Assembly (NCBI GenBank): GCA_001915575.1
Contig: MNQT01000020.1
Coordinates: 1 to 42,130 of the forward strand
Direction of reading: 5' to 3'
Origin: Bacteroides sp. CAG:1060_57_27
Lineage (GTDB): Bacteria; Bacteroidota; Bacteroidia; Bacteroidales; UBA932
DNA length: 42,130 bases
The position numbers and the translations under genes were made by a program. How positions within the stretch are numbered: the stretch's first letter is position 1; every line of letters begins with the position of its first letter. The notes below the pieces were generated by a model. The model saw only the letters and a program-made list of their open reading frames with translations, had not been told where the DNA came from and did no database searches. Below are positions 24,240 to 33,508 of the stretch, one piece after another.

Positions 24240-24629
24240 ATGAAACACATCGAGGTGGCAGCCGCAGTGATAGTGCGCGACGGCAGGATATTCGCGACCC
24301 AGCGAGGATACGGGGAGTACAAGGACTGGTGGGAGTTCCCGGGAGGCAAGATAGAGCCGGGAGAGACGCCGCAGCAGGCGCTCGTGCGCGAAATCCGCGA
24401 GGAGCTCGCTGCAGGTATCACCGTCGGCAGCCTCGTCAGGACGGTAGAATGGGACTACCCCGGCTTCCACCTCACGATGCACTGCTACTGGTGCACGCTC
24501 GACTCGGCCGAACCGCGCCTGCTCGAGCACGAGGCGGCAAGGTGGCTCTCCCGCGACGAGCTGGCTTCGGTCAGCTGGCTGCCGGCCGACAGGGAAATCA
24601 TAGAAGACATCAAGGCAGTAACAAGATAA
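24240..24629 (+). CDS. MutT-type Nudix (d)NTP hydrolase
   Basis: A 129-residue Nudix protein. The Nudix box runs from GGKIEPGET to REIREEL (G-x5-E-x7-R-E-U-x-E-E), and the preceding WWEFPGG is the MutT/CTP-pyrophosphohydrolase signature. The nearby AARWLSRDELASVSWLPAD is also typical of this subgroup. It likely removes oxidised or non-canonical nucleotides such as 8-oxo-dGTP. It starts 3 nt after vsr and is probably cotranscribed with it. Confidence 0.87.
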   Translation: MKHIEVAAAVIVRDGRIFATQRGYGEYKDWWEFPGGKIEPGETPQQALVREIREELAAGITVGSLVRTVEWDYPGFHLTMHCYWCTLDSAEPRLLEHEAARWLSRDELASVSWLPADREIIEDIKAVTR

Positions 24630-24652
24630 TCCGGAACAGACAAAACCCGAAT

Positions 24653-25777
24653 ATGAAAACAACAGGACATACTGTCATCATTCGCACAATGCTTGCCGCG
24701 GCACTGACGGCATCCGCCGCCGCGGCCGCCCTGACAGGGTGCTGCGGCATACCCTCGTCAGCGCAGGAGGTCTCCGACAGAAACAGGGACGCGCAGGAAG
24801 CCGCCGCCTACAATCCGTACGCAACGACTGCGAGGGCCGCCATAGACAGCTGGAGGCCGGAGACGCCCGGCACGGTCGAGGCATATTTCCCGGAGGTCGT
24901 GAAAGAGACGGAGGTCTTCGCCATAAAGGACACCGACACCCTGAGGCTCGACCGTTATTTCATTCCGGCGGCAGCAGATTCGCTTTCGTCTCCCGTCGTA
25001 GTCTATGTGTTCGGCGGCGGATTCAGGTTCGGCAGCAGGGACGAGCAGATGTATACCTCATACTTCGAATTCCTCGCCCGCAACGGCTACACCGTCGTGT
25101 CGACCGACTACCGCCCCATGCTCGGCAGGATCAGTTTCGAGAAGCGGCCCTCCCCGGTAGAATTTATGGACATCCTCCAGGGAGCGATCGACACTGCCGT
25201 AGTCGACCTGTATGACGCCACGGAATATATCGTGCGGCAGGAGAGAGAATGGAACATCGACCCGGAGAAGATAATAATCAGCGGCTCGAGCGCCGGCGCG
25301 ATCACCGTGCTGCAGGCGGAGTATTACCGCTGTAACGGACACGGCCTCGCCTCACATCTCCCGGAAGGATTCAGCTACGCCGGAGTGGTGTCGTTTGCGG
25401 GAGCCATATCCGAGAAGAAGAGGCTGGAATGGCAGGACGTCCCGTGCCCGATAATGCTGTTCCACGGCAACGCCGACGGCATCGTGCCGTTCCGCAAGGC
25501 GCATATTCCGTTCCTCGGCGGCCTGTGGGGCTCGGAATCGGTCGCACAGAGCCTCGACAGGCTGGATGCATCCTGCTGGCTTTATGAAATCGACAACGCC
25601 GGGCATGAGATCGCCTCCCTTCCGATGACGCGCAACCTGTACGATATCGCAGGCTTCCTCTCGCGCCAGGTCCTGGGTGCCCGGCCGTTGTCGGTCCATA
25701 CGCTCGAGTCCGTCCCGGGTGCTCCTGATGTCAAGAAGAACTTCTCGGCCCTCGACTATATCAGGAACAACACCTGA
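24653..25777 (+). CDS. lipoprotein alpha/beta hydrolase (carboxylesterase-like)
   Basis: From ATG 24653 the protein is 374 residues. A hydrophobic leader ends in LTGC (Cys about residue 29), a lipobox, so it should be a lipoprotein. The alpha/beta hydrolase core has the oxyanion loop VFGGGFRFG, the nucleophile elbow ISGSSAGA, an Asp candidate in GNADGIVP and the catalytic His in NAGHEI. It is similar to bacterial carboxylesterase/lipase-type enzymes, possibly a carbohydrate esterase. It follows mutT by 23 nt. It converges with the plug-like gene with only 10 nt between the stops. Substrate unknown. Confidence 0.8.
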   Translation: MKTTGHTVIIRTMLAAALTASAAAAALTGCCGIPSSAQEVSDRNRDAQEAAAYNPYATTARAAIDSWRPETPGTVEAYFPEVVKETEVFAIKDTDTLRLDRYFIPAAADSLSSPVVVYVFGGGFRFGSRDEQMYTSYFEFLARNGYTVVSTDYRPMLGRISFEKRPSPVEFMDILQGAIDTAVVDLYDATEYIVRQEREWNIDPEKIIISGSSAGAITVLQAEYYRCNGHGLASHLPEGFSYAGVVSFAGAISEKKRLEWQDVPCPIMLFHGNADGIVPFRKAHIPFLGGLWGSESVAQSLDRLDASCWLYEIDNAGHEIASLPMTRNLYDIAGFLSRQVLGARPLSVHTLESVPGAPDVKKNFSALDYIRNNT

Positions 25778-25787
25778 CGGTCAGGGC

Positions 25788-26516
25788 TCATTTCTTCGTC
25801 TTTACGACTATCACGGTGCCGACGCTCCTGTCGCCGGTGTATTTCCTCACGTCTTCGGGGTTCTTGTAGACCGTCATGGATTCAATGTCCCCGGGAGCTA
25901 TTTCCGAAAGGGCAGAATGAGGACTCTCCCTGCCGTCGATCAGCATCAGCTGGCGTGTAGCGGCCCTTTCTCCGGCACCCTTTCTCGTCTCTATGCTTAT
26001 GACGCCGTCCTTCCCCTGCTCTCCGTAGCTCAGCGCGCGCTCGGAACCGGGCTTATAGACATTAATCGAAACGATATCCCGCGGATCGAGCGACGAAAGG
26101 CCGTTTTCCACCACATCTCCGTCGATGACGACAAGGGGTGAGAGCATCACACTTGCCTTGCCCAGCTTTCCCAGGTCCAGGCTGTCCGGTATCTGTATCT
26201 TCAGGCTTTCGATCCTGCCTCCGAGGCCTTCAAGGCCTGACCAGTCGAAGTCCTTCAGACTTTCAAGGCCTTCCAGGCCTTTCAGGGAAAAGCCGGGCGC
26301 AGTGCTGATCTCATGTGTCCTGCGTACAGTCCGGCGGGAGGGATTGTCGTATGTGACCCTGTAGTCCGTGACCGTCCTGCCGACGAGAGCGCTCCCGTCG
26401 AAGTTCTCGATTCTCTTTCCGTCCACGACGAACCTGTCTACGGTGTCGCGCGGAGCCTCAGCGCCCGCAGCATTCAGCGCGAGTGCGCACAGTGATGATA
26501 AAACGAATGTGTTCAT
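25788..26516 (-). CDS. secreted TonB-plug-like domain protein
   Basis: A 242-residue protein with a signal peptide (MNTFVLSSLCALALNAAGAEA). Two segments resemble the plug domain of TonB-dependent receptors. One is LVVIDGDV then DPRDIVSINVYK and GKDGVISIETRK (about 125-180); the other is LMLIDGRE then APGDIESMTVYKNPEDVRKYTGDRSVGTVIVV (about 190-240). There is no beta-barrel. It lies 17 nt after the anti-sigma-like gene and is probably in the sigma operon. Bacteroidetes regulatory proteins such as BlaR1-type sensors often carry such a plug repeat. Function unknown; protein-protein interaction in the periplasm is a reasonable guess. Confidence 0.7.
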   Translation of the reverse strand: MNTFVLSSLCALALNAAGAEAPRDTVDRFVVDGKRIENFDGSALVGRTVTDYRVTYDNPSRRTVRRTHEISTAPGFSLKGLEGLESLKDFDWSGLEGLGGRIESLKIQIPDSLDLGKLGKASVMLSPLVVIDGDVVENGLSSLDPRDIVSINVYKPGSERALSYGEQGKDGVISIETRKGAGERAATRQLMLIDGRESPHSALSEIAPGDIESMTVYKNPEDVRKYTGDRSVGTVIVVKTKK

Positions 26517-26533
26517 TTCTGTTCTGTTTAAAA

Positions 26534-27118
26534 TTATCGTTCGCCGAGCAGGGTCAGCGAGGCGGATCCTTCCTCGCTGCCGTGCGTCAGTATATATTCT
26601 ATGCTTGTTTCGTCTTCGAGCTTCAGGGTCAGAAGGGTGGCGTCCCCGAGGGGTACGGCGGTCGCAGAGCGCACCGTTCCGTCGCCGAAAGCGATCATCC
26701 CGTCCAGATAGCCGAGTATCTCGTCAGCTCCGGCGGGCGTATCCACCGGCGGAATCTCGTACTGTCCGGATGCCGGGCGGAGAATCAGCACCAGTGCCGT
26801 CGCGAGCGCGCACGAAAGCAGTGCACCGGACCATATTCCGATGCGGCGCCGCTGCCCGGATCCGGAGCGGCCCACCCCCGCCAGACGGTCGAACTCCCTC
26901 GCGGCCTCTTCCGAGACCAGGGACTCGAACTCGGCCCCGTCGCTTCGGGCCGAGATCTCCAGAAGGGCGGCGACGGCCTTCTCGTCTTCGTCAGGAGCGT
27001 TCGAGGCATAATATGCGGCAAGGTCGCGCTCCTCTCCCGCGCATGTCTCGGCGTCGAGGTAACGCCGCGTCTGCACGCGGCGGAATTCTTTGTCGTCAAG
27101 TCTTCTGTCGTAGTTCAT
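26534..27118 (-). CDS. membrane anti-sigma factor-like protein
   Basis: A 194-residue protein with a charged cytoplasmic N-terminal region, one transmembrane helix (about residues 93-114, IGIWSGALLSCALATALVLI) and a periplasmic C-terminal domain of about 80 residues. There is no recognisable zinc anti-sigma motif. Its ATG overlaps the stop of the ECF sigma gene by four bases (ATGA at 27115-27118), the usual arrangement for a sigma and its membrane anti-sigma factor. The role is inferred from topology and coupling. Confidence 0.7.
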   Translation of the reverse strand: MNYDRRLDDKEFRRVQTRRYLDAETCAGEERDLAAYYASNAPDEDEKAVAALLEISARSDGAEFESLVSEEAAREFDRLAGVGRSGSGQRRRIGIWSGALLSCALATALVLILRPASGQYEIPPVDTPAGADEILGYLDGMIAFGDGTVRSATAVPLGDATLLTLKLEDETSIEYILTHGSEEGSASLTLLGER

Positions 27119-27624
27119 GATACCTCCTTTTTCAGCATCTCGAGCAGGCGCCTGCGCGCCGTGGAAATCGTGGTCTTGATGCTGGATTTGGGCTTTCCCG
27201 TTACCGCGGCGATCTCGTCGAGCGAAAGCCCGTATTCGTTCCTCATATCCAGATACCTTCTCTGGCTTGCGCTGAGCCGTGCATACAGCCGGCCCTTGAT
27301 ACCGGCGATGTCGTCAGCGTCGGTACGCTCCGTTGCCTCGTATCCTCCCGTGCACCCGGAGGGCAGTTCCGCTTCACCCGCGACGGCCTTCCCGCCCCTG
27401 CGGTACTGTGACACGCAGATGTTCTTGACTATCGTAACCGCCAGGGCCTCCGGATTCAGTATGGGACGGCCGTCCTCCGAGATGCGCCACAACACGGCAA
27501 GCGCCTCCTGCACTATATCCTCGGCGCAGAGAGGGCGCAGACGCCGCTCTCCGAACTTCTTCACGAGAGCAGTCAGCCTGCCCCTCAGGGCCTCGCAGAT
27601 ATTTTCAAACTCCTCCGGCGTCAT
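27115..27624 (-). CDS. ECF RNA polymerase sigma factor
   Basis: A 169-residue sigma-70-family protein of ECF type. Region 2 includes CAEDIVQEALAVLWRI (about 33-48) and region 4 a helix-turn-helix, LSLDEIAAVTGKPKSSIKTTISTARRRL (about 132-160). It is the first gene of a three-gene unit with the anti-sigma-like and plug-like proteins. The regulon is unknown; the divergent efflux pump operon at 27771 is one possible target since it shares the intergenic region. Confidence 0.88.
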   Translation of the reverse strand: MTPEEFENICEALRGRLTALVKKFGERRLRPLCAEDIVQEALAVLWRISEDGRPILNPEALAVTIVKNICVSQYRRGGKAVAGEAELPSGCTGGYEATERTDADDIAGIKGRLYARLSASQRRYLDMRNEYGLSLDEIAAVTGKPKSSIKTTISTARRRLLEMLKKEVS

Positions 27625-27770
27625 CTTCTGGATTCTGTCCTATGCGTTTCTACATACCAGTCGCAAAAACTGTGGAAAAGTTAAAGATATTTTCGTTATT
27701 TTTGTGAGAACCGCCTCGGCCACGTCTTAGCATAATTTTTGCAAGGGCGGATGCTTGAAAATTATTACCC
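27625..27770. promoter_or_regulatory. divergent promoter region, ECF sigma / RND pump
   Basis: On the + strand TATTTTTG (27697-27704) fits the -7 consensus TAnnTTTG for the efflux operon. A second AT-rich candidate lies near 27731-27739. On the - strand TATCTTTA (27689 to 27682) is one base off consensus for the sigma operon, 57 nt upstream of its start. The two -7 boxes are 7 bp apart and back to back. No -33 element is clear. Confidence 0.5.
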
Positions 27771-28889
27771 ATGAAAATATCCCCATTTCTACTCACACTT
27801 GCATTGCTCCTGCCTTTCACATCCTGCAAGGAGGAAGGTACGGCACAGAATGAACGTAAGACTTATTCTCTGATGACGGTCGAGCTTAGCGACAGGCTCC
27901 TGAACTCGTCGTTTCCCGCGACGCTGCGCGGCCGCCAGACAGTCGAAATCCGTCCGCAGGTCAGCGGCATGATTACCGAGATCCGCATCAACGAGGGAGA
28001 CCCCGTGCGCAAGGACTCGATACTTTTCGTAATCGACCAGACCCAGTACCGGGCCGAATACGAGATAGCGGTGGCCAACGTGCAGAGCGCCGAGGCGGCC
28101 CTGTCCACGGCACGGCTCGTACTCGAGAGCACCAAGGACCTCTACGAGAACGAGGTGGTGTCGGAATTCGACCTGATGACCACCCAGAACGACCTCGTCG
28201 AGGCCGAAGCACAGCTCGCGCTCGCCAAAGCTGAGGAGACCCGCGCGTACAACAACCTCTCGTACACCGAAGTGCGCTCTCCCGTGAACGGTGTGGCGAG
28301 CATGACCCCCTACAGGGTCGGAGCCCTCGTGAGCAGTTCCATAAGCGAGCCCCTCGTGAAAGTGTCGGACGACAGCCAGATATACGCATACTTCTCCATG
28401 GCCGAGAACCAGATGCTCGACATGATACTCGAGACCGGCAGCATGCAGAACGCGCTCAAGGACATCCCTGAAGTGCAGCTGCAGATGAGCAACGGCAGGA
28501 TGTACGACCTTCCCGGAAAGATCACCGCGCTCAGCGGCACTATCGACCAGGCCACCGGCGCAATCAGCATACGCGCGTCGTTCCCCAACCGCGGCCACCT
28601 CCTTCGCGACGGCGGCAGCGGCTCGGTCGTAATCCCCTACCAGATGAACGACTGCATAGTGATCCCCCAGTCGGCGACATTCGAAATCCAGGACAGGATA
28701 TTCGTATATAAGGTCGTCGACGGCAAGGCCTCCTCCGCCCAGATCAGGGTCGCAAGCGTGAACAACGGCAGCGAATATGTAGTTGAAGAGGGCCTCGAGG
28801 TTGGCGACGTCATAATCGCAGAAGGTGCAGGTCTCGTGCAGGAAGGCGCCGAAATCACCGGTGCGGAAGAGGAAGAAGAGGGCGTATGA
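27771..28889 (+). CDS. RND efflux periplasmic adaptor (MFP), lipoprotein
   Basis: A 372-residue AcrA/MexA-type membrane fusion protein. The leader ends in FTSC (Cys about residue 19), so it is lipid-anchored. Lipoyl half-motifs flank a coiled-coil hairpin (VEIRPQVSGMITEIRINEGDPV before, TEVRSPVNGVASM after, helices about 95-150), followed by beta-barrel and membrane-proximal domains. It bridges the inner-membrane permease and outer-membrane channel. Its stop overlaps the permease ATG (ATGA at 28886-28889). Drug or metabolite specificity is not readable. Confidence 0.9.
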   Translation: MKISPFLLTLALLLPFTSCKEEGTAQNERKTYSLMTVELSDRLLNSSFPATLRGRQTVEIRPQVSGMITEIRINEGDPVRKDSILFVIDQTQYRAEYEIAVANVQSAEAALSTARLVLESTKDLYENEVVSEFDLMTTQNDLVEAEAQLALAKAEETRAYNNLSYTEVRSPVNGVASMTPYRVGALVSSSISEPLVKVSDDSQIYAYFSMAENQMLDMILETGSMQNALKDIPEVQLQMSNGRMYDLPGKITALSGTIDQATGAISIRASFPNRGHLLRDGGSGSVVIPYQMNDCIVIPQSATFEIQDRIFVYKVVDGKASSAQIRVASVNNGSEYVVEEGLEVGDVIIAEGAGLVQEGAEITGAEEEEEGV

Positions 28890-31800
28890 ACATAAGGACA
28901 TTCATCGACAGGCCAATCCTGTCCGGAGTAATCTCCGTCGCCATACTCCTTGTCGGCATAATCTCGCTGATAAACCTGCCGGTCGAGCAGTTTCCCGAAA
29001 TCGCTCCCCCTACGATAAGCGTCAGCGCCAACTACACCGGAGCCAACGCATCCACGGTGCAGAAGAGCGTCATTGTCCCTCTCGAGGAGGCCATAAACGG
29101 CGTGGAGAACATGATGTACATGGTCTCCACCGCGACCAACACCGGTTCGGCGACGGTACAGGTGTATTTCCGCCAGGGCACCGATCCCGACATGGCAATG
29201 GTGAACGTCCAGAACCGCATCGCTTCGGCGCAGGGACTGCTCCCCTCCGAAGTCACCAGGAGCGGCGTCAACGTGCGCAAGAGGCAGACGAGTACCATAA
29301 AGAGCATAGCCCTGTACAGCCCCGACGACTCGTTCGACGACAAGTTCATCAACAACTACCTTAAGATCAACATCGAACCGCAGCTGTCGCGTGTGCCGGG
29401 AGTCGGCGAGGTGACGGTGCGCGGAGCCGACTACTCGCTGCGCATCTGGCTCGATCCCGGAAAGATGTCGAAATACGGGCTCATGCCCTCCGACATCCGC
29501 ACCGTGCTCGACGAGCAGAACCTCGAATCCCCTACCGGCACGCTCGGTGCCGAGTCCGACAACACCTTCCGCTACATCCTCAGCTACCGCGGACGCTATG
29601 AAGACGTCTCCGACTACGAGAACCTCGTGATAAAGGCTCAGGAGGACGGAACCCTGCTGCGGCTCAAGGACGTCGCCCGCGTGGAGCTCGGCTCGAGGAC
29701 CTACGAGTACCTCGGAAGGGTCAACGGGCATGTCGGCACGCTCTGCTCTATCGCGCAGACTTCGGGCTCCAACGCCAACGAGGTCATCGAGCAGATCGAC
29801 GCGCTCATGGAGGAACTCTCCGCACAGCTGCCCAAGGGGCTCGAACTCGTCGACCTGATGAGCACCAAGGACTTCCTCGACGCCTCGATACACAATGTCG
29901 TCAAGTCCCTGCTCGAGGCCATACTGCTGGTGGTGCTCATAGTATACATCTTCCTGCAGAGCTTCAAGGCCACGATCATCCCCACGGTATCTATCATAGT
30001 GTCGCTGGTCGGCACCTTCGCGTTCATCTACCTTGCCGGCTTCAGCCTCAACATGCTGACGCTCTTCGCCCTCGTGCTGGTAATCGGAACGGTGGTGGAC
30101 AATGCGATAGTCGTCGTCGAAGCCGTGCAGGCGAAGTTCGACGAGGGCTATGTCTCGCCGTACCAGGCCACGGTCAAGGCCATGGGCGAGATCACCGGAG
30201 CCCTGATAGCGACCACCCTCGTGTTCGTCGCAGTGTTCATCCCCGTGAGCTTCATGGGCGGCACCTCGGGCGTATTCTACTACCAGTTCGGCATCACCAT
30301 GGCGGTCGCGGTAGCGATTTCGCTGCTCAACGCGCTCACGCTCAGCCCCGCGATGTGCGCGCTGATGATGTCGCCGCACGGCAGCTATGTCAAGGGGACC
30401 AAGATGAGCTTCTCCACGAGGTTCCACCATGCCTTCGACAACATGTTCAACAGGGTGCTCGGCAAGTACCGCAGGGCCGTGTTCTTCCTGTCGAGACACC
30501 GCTGGATGACAGGCTCGCTGCTCGTATTGGCGGTCGCAGGGCTCGTCTATCTGATGTCCACCACGAGGACAGGATTCGTACCCAACGAGGACATGGGCAC
30601 GATATACATCGACCTGCGCACTCCCCCGGGAACCAACATGGCAAGCACCTCACGCGTCATGGACGAGGTCGAGTCGAGGATAGCAGACCTGCCGCAGATA
30701 GAGGCCTACTCCTCCACGACCGGAAGCGGAACTATCAGCGGACAGGGCTCGACGAACGGAATGTTCACTATCAGGCTCAAGGACTGGAGCGAGAGGACGG
30801 GCAAGGGCGACGACATAGACTCGGTCATCGCCGAGATAAGGCGCCGCACCTCCGACATCTCCTCCGCGGAGATAACCATATTCACGCGGCCCATGATTCC
30901 CGGCTACGGCACCACCAGCGGATTCGAGGTACATGTGCAGGACCGCAAGGGCGGCGACATCGACGACCTCAAGACCATAACCGACGACTTCATCGCGGCG
31001 CTGAACCGCAGGCCGGAGATAGGAAGCGCCTCGACCTCGTTCGACACCAAGTACCCCCAGTACCTGGTCGAGGTCAACGCGGCACGCTGCATACGCAACG
31101 GGGTGTCGCCGGGCGACGTGCTCGACGTGATATCCGCGTATGTCGGGGGAAGCTACGCCTCCAACCTGAACCTCTTCTCGAAGCTCTACCGCGTTATGGT
31201 GCAGGCCTCGCCGGAGTTCAGGCTCGACACCGACTCGTTCTCCAACATGTTCGTCAGGAACAGCCGCGGCGAGATGTCGCCCGTGAACCAGTACATCACC
31301 CTCACGAGGATATACGGAGCGCAGTCGCTCTCCCGATTCAACATGTTCTCGTCCATTTCGGTCAACGGTTCCCCCGCCCAGGGACGGAGTTCCGGAGAGG
31401 CGATACAGGCAATACGCGAGGTGGCGGCCGAATACCTGCCCGCGGGCTACAGCTACGAGTTCGGCGGAATGACCCGCGAGGAAGCCTCCTCGGGCTCGTC
31501 GTCGCTTGTCGTGTTCGCAATCTGCGCGATATTCATATACCTGATTCTCTGCGCGCTCTACGAGAGCATATTCATCCCCATAGTGATACTGCTCTCGGTG
31601 CCGTTCGGACTCGCAGGTAGTTTCCTTTTCGCGAGGATGTTCGGACTCGAGAACAACATCTACCTGCAGGTCGGCCTGCTGATGCTCATCGGACTGCTCG
31701 CGAAGACCGCGATACTGCTCACCCAGTACGCAAGCGAGAAACGCAGGCAGGGCATGTCGATAGCCGCCGCCGCGATTTCCGCCGCAAAGGTGCGCTTCCG

Positions 31801-32017
31801 CCCCATTCTCATGACCTCGCTCACGATGATATTCGGAATGCTGCCCCTTATGTTCTCGCGCGGAGTAGGCGCCAACGGCAACAACTCGATAGGCGTGGGC
31901 ACCGTGGGCGGACTGCTGATAGGAACGATAGCGCTGCTCTTCATAGTGCCCGTGCTGATCATGGTATTCATGAAGATAGAGGAGAAAGTAATGCCAAGGA
32001 GGGAAAAAGAAGACTGA
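28886..32017 (+). CDS. RND efflux permease (HAE-1 type)
   Basis: A 1043-residue AcrB-type permease with 12 transmembrane helices and two large periplasmic loops. The N-terminus (FIDRPILSGVISVAIL) is canonical. In TM4 the proton-relay pair, normally Asp-Asp, reads VVDNAIVVVE, Asp405-Asn406. The TM10 lysine is present (GLLAKTAILLTQYA). It is full length for HAE-1 pumps, which export amphiphilic drugs, bile acids or fatty acids using the proton gradient. It sits between its adaptor and its channel gene in one operon. Confidence 0.93.
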   Translation: MNIRTFIDRPILSGVISVAILLVGIISLINLPVEQFPEIAPPTISVSANYTGANASTVQKSVIVPLEEAINGVENMMYMVSTATNTGSATVQVYFRQGTDPDMAMVNVQNRIASAQGLLPSEVTRSGVNVRKRQTSTIKSIALYSPDDSFDDKFINNYLKINIEPQLSRVPGVGEVTVRGADYSLRIWLDPGKMSKYGLMPSDIRTVLDEQNLESPTGTLGAESDNTFRYILSYRGRYEDVSDYENLVIKAQEDGTLLRLKDVARVELGSRTYEYLGRVNGHVGTLCSIAQTSGSNANEVIEQIDALMEELSAQLPKGLELVDLMSTKDFLDASIHNVVKSLLEAILLVVLIVYIFLQSFKATIIPTVSIIVSLVGTFAFIYLAGFSLNMLTLFALVLVIGTVVDNAIVVVEAVQAKFDEGYVSPYQATVKAMGEITGALIATTLVFVAVFIPVSFMGGTSGVFYYQFGITMAVAVAISLLNALTLSPAMCALMMSPHGSYVKGTKMSFSTRFHHAFDNMFNRVLGKYRRAVFFLSRHRWMTGSLLVLAVAGLVYLMSTTRTGFVPNEDMGTIYIDLRTPPGTNMASTSRVMDEVESRIADLPQIEAYSSTTGSGTISGQGSTNGMFTIRLKDWSERTGKGDDIDSVIAEIRRRTSDISSAEITIFTRPMIPGYGTTSGFEVHVQDRKGGDIDDLKTITDDFIAALNRRPEIGSASTSFDTKYPQYLVEVNAARCIRNGVSPGDVLDVISAYVGGSYASNLNLFSKLYRVMVQASPEFRLDTDSFSNMFVRNSRGEMSPVNQYITLTRIYGAQSLSRFNMFSSISVNGSPAQGRSSGEAIQAIREVAAEYLPAGYSYEFGGMTREEASSGSSSLVVFAICAIFIYLILCALYESIFIPIVILLSVPFGLAGSFLFARMFGLENNIYLQVGLLMLIGLLAKTAILLTQYASEKRRQGMSIAAAAISAAKVRFRPILMTSLTMIFGMLPLMFSRGVGANGNNSIGVGTVGGLLIGTIALLFIVPVLIMVFMKIEEKVMPRREKED

Positions 32018-32018
32018 G

Positions 32019-33398
32019 ATGAAGAAGATTCTTGCAAGCATAATCACACTGCCGCTGCTGCTGGCCGGCTGCGGCATATACACGGACTACACCAGGCCCG
32101 CACTTCCGGTCGTCGACAGCCTCTACACGCACATGCCCGTGGAGGCCGTCAGCAACGACACCACCTCGCTGGCCTTCCTGTCATGGGAGGAGCTTTTCGC
32201 AGACAGCCTGCTGCGCGGATACATACGAATGGGGCTGGAGCACAACACCGACCTCAATCTCGCGAGGCTGCGCGTAGAGGAGGCCGAAGCCACACTGCAG
32301 GCATCGAGGCTGGCGTTCCTCCCCTCCGCGTCGCTCTCTGCCGAGCTCGGGGCATCCGGCGCGCAGGGTCCGTCTTTCAGCGTCGCCCCCTCGTTCCAGT
32401 GGGAGATAGACGCTTTCGGGAAGATGCGCAACACGAAAAAGGGTGCCGAGGCCGCCCTGGAACAGTCCAGGGCATACCGCCAGGCAGTGCAGACCCAGCT
32501 CATAGCGACCATAGCCGACAGCTACTACGCCCTGCTGATGCTCGACCAGCAGATCGAGATAAGCCGCCGCACCATGGCCACATGGGAGGAGAACATACGC
32601 TCCCTGTCCGCGCTGAAGAGGGCCGGCAAGACCAACGAGGCGGCAGTCCTGCAGGCAAGCGCAAACAAGCTGCAGGTGGAGAACTCCATATACTCGATGC
32701 AGAGGCAGATATACGAGCAGGAGAACGCGTTCGCAGCCCTGCTCGGAACAGGACCCATGGAAATCAGGCGCGGCAAGCTCGACGACCAGAGCTTCCCGGA
32801 AAACCTGTCCGTAGGCATTCCCCTACACCTGCTGCAGTACAGGCCTGACGTACGCCAGGCGGAATACGCCCTTGCGGAAAGCTTCTATGCCGAGAACCTT
32901 GCAAGGTCGTACTTCTACCCGGGCATAACCCTCGGGGGCAGCGCAGGCTGGTCTACGAGCTTCGGAACGGCCATAGGCAATCCCGCAGGATGGCTGGCAA
33001 GCGCGCTGGCTTCGCTCACTGCACCGCTCTTCGACCGCGGCACGAGCATCGCGAGACTGAAGATAGCCAGGGCGCAACAGCAGGAGGCCCTGCTCTCCTT
33101 CCGTCAGACCCTCATCGACGCCGGCACGGAAGTGAACAACGCCCTGGCCGCATGGCAGACGGCGAAGCAGAGGCTCAATGTCGACCAGAAGCTGATACTG
33201 AACCTTCAGGCGGCGGTCTGGAACACCAACCTGCTGATGAAGCACGGCCTCACCAACTACCTCGAAGTGCTCACCGCGCAGCAGACGCTGCTCAGCGCCG
33301 AACTGTCGCAGTCGTCCGACAAGTACGCCGAAATACAGAGCGTCATCAACCTTTACCACGCGCTCGGCGGAGGTTCCGGCCTGGCGGACGATATTTAG
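32019..33398 (+). CDS. outer-membrane efflux lipoprotein (OprM/TolC-like)
   Basis: A 459-residue outer-membrane factor. The signal peptide ends in LLAGC (Cys about residue 18), giving a lipid-anchored channel. Two OEP repeats follow: about 50-230, including LARLRVEEAEATLQASRLAFLPSAS, and about 250-455, including LLQYRPDVRQAEYALAESFY, each with long alpha-hairpins and a short beta-strand pair. It starts 1 nt after the permease stop and completes the tripartite pump. The next gene is a separate unit. Confidence 0.92.
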   Translation: MKKILASIITLPLLLAGCGIYTDYTRPALPVVDSLYTHMPVEAVSNDTTSLAFLSWEELFADSLLRGYIRMGLEHNTDLNLARLRVEEAEATLQASRLAFLPSASLSAELGASGAQGPSFSVAPSFQWEIDAFGKMRNTKKGAEAALEQSRAYRQAVQTQLIATIADSYYALLMLDQQIEISRRTMATWEENIRSLSALKRAGKTNEAAVLQASANKLQVENSIYSMQRQIYEQENAFAALLGTGPMEIRRGKLDDQSFPENLSVGIPLHLLQYRPDVRQAEYALAESFYAENLARSYFYPGITLGGSAGWSTSFGTAIGNPAGWLASALASLTAPLFDRGTSIARLKIARAQQQEALLSFRQTLIDAGTEVNNALAAWQTAKQRLNVDQKLILNLQAAVWNTNLLMKHGLTNYLEVLTAQQTLLSAELSQSSDKYAEIQSVINLYHALGGGSGLADDI

Positions 33399-33508
33399 CA
33401 TTCTTAACTGAAATTTAATATCCAGGCATCCGACTTAGCCGAATTTCTTTGTAAATTGCAAGGATTTTCCGCAAAAAACCACGCGGTCAAAGACAGAAGA
33501 CACACAAC
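33399..33508 (+). promoter_or_regulatory. intergenic with possible maeB promoter
   Basis: AT-rich spacer between the efflux operon and maeB. TTTCTTTG at 33444-33451 differs from the -7 consensus at its first two positions at most and is 57 nt upstream of the start codon. No hairpin terminator for the pump operon was seen. Confidence 0.35.

Noticed and set aside
24329..24652. Upstream extension of the alpha/beta hydrolase frame into mutT
   Set aside because: It lies inside the Nudix gene in another frame; the lipobox leader begins at ATG 24653.
28637..30499. 620-codon frame on the - strand across the first efflux operon
   Set aside because: Overlaps the adaptor and permease genes, both well supported, and has shadow composition.
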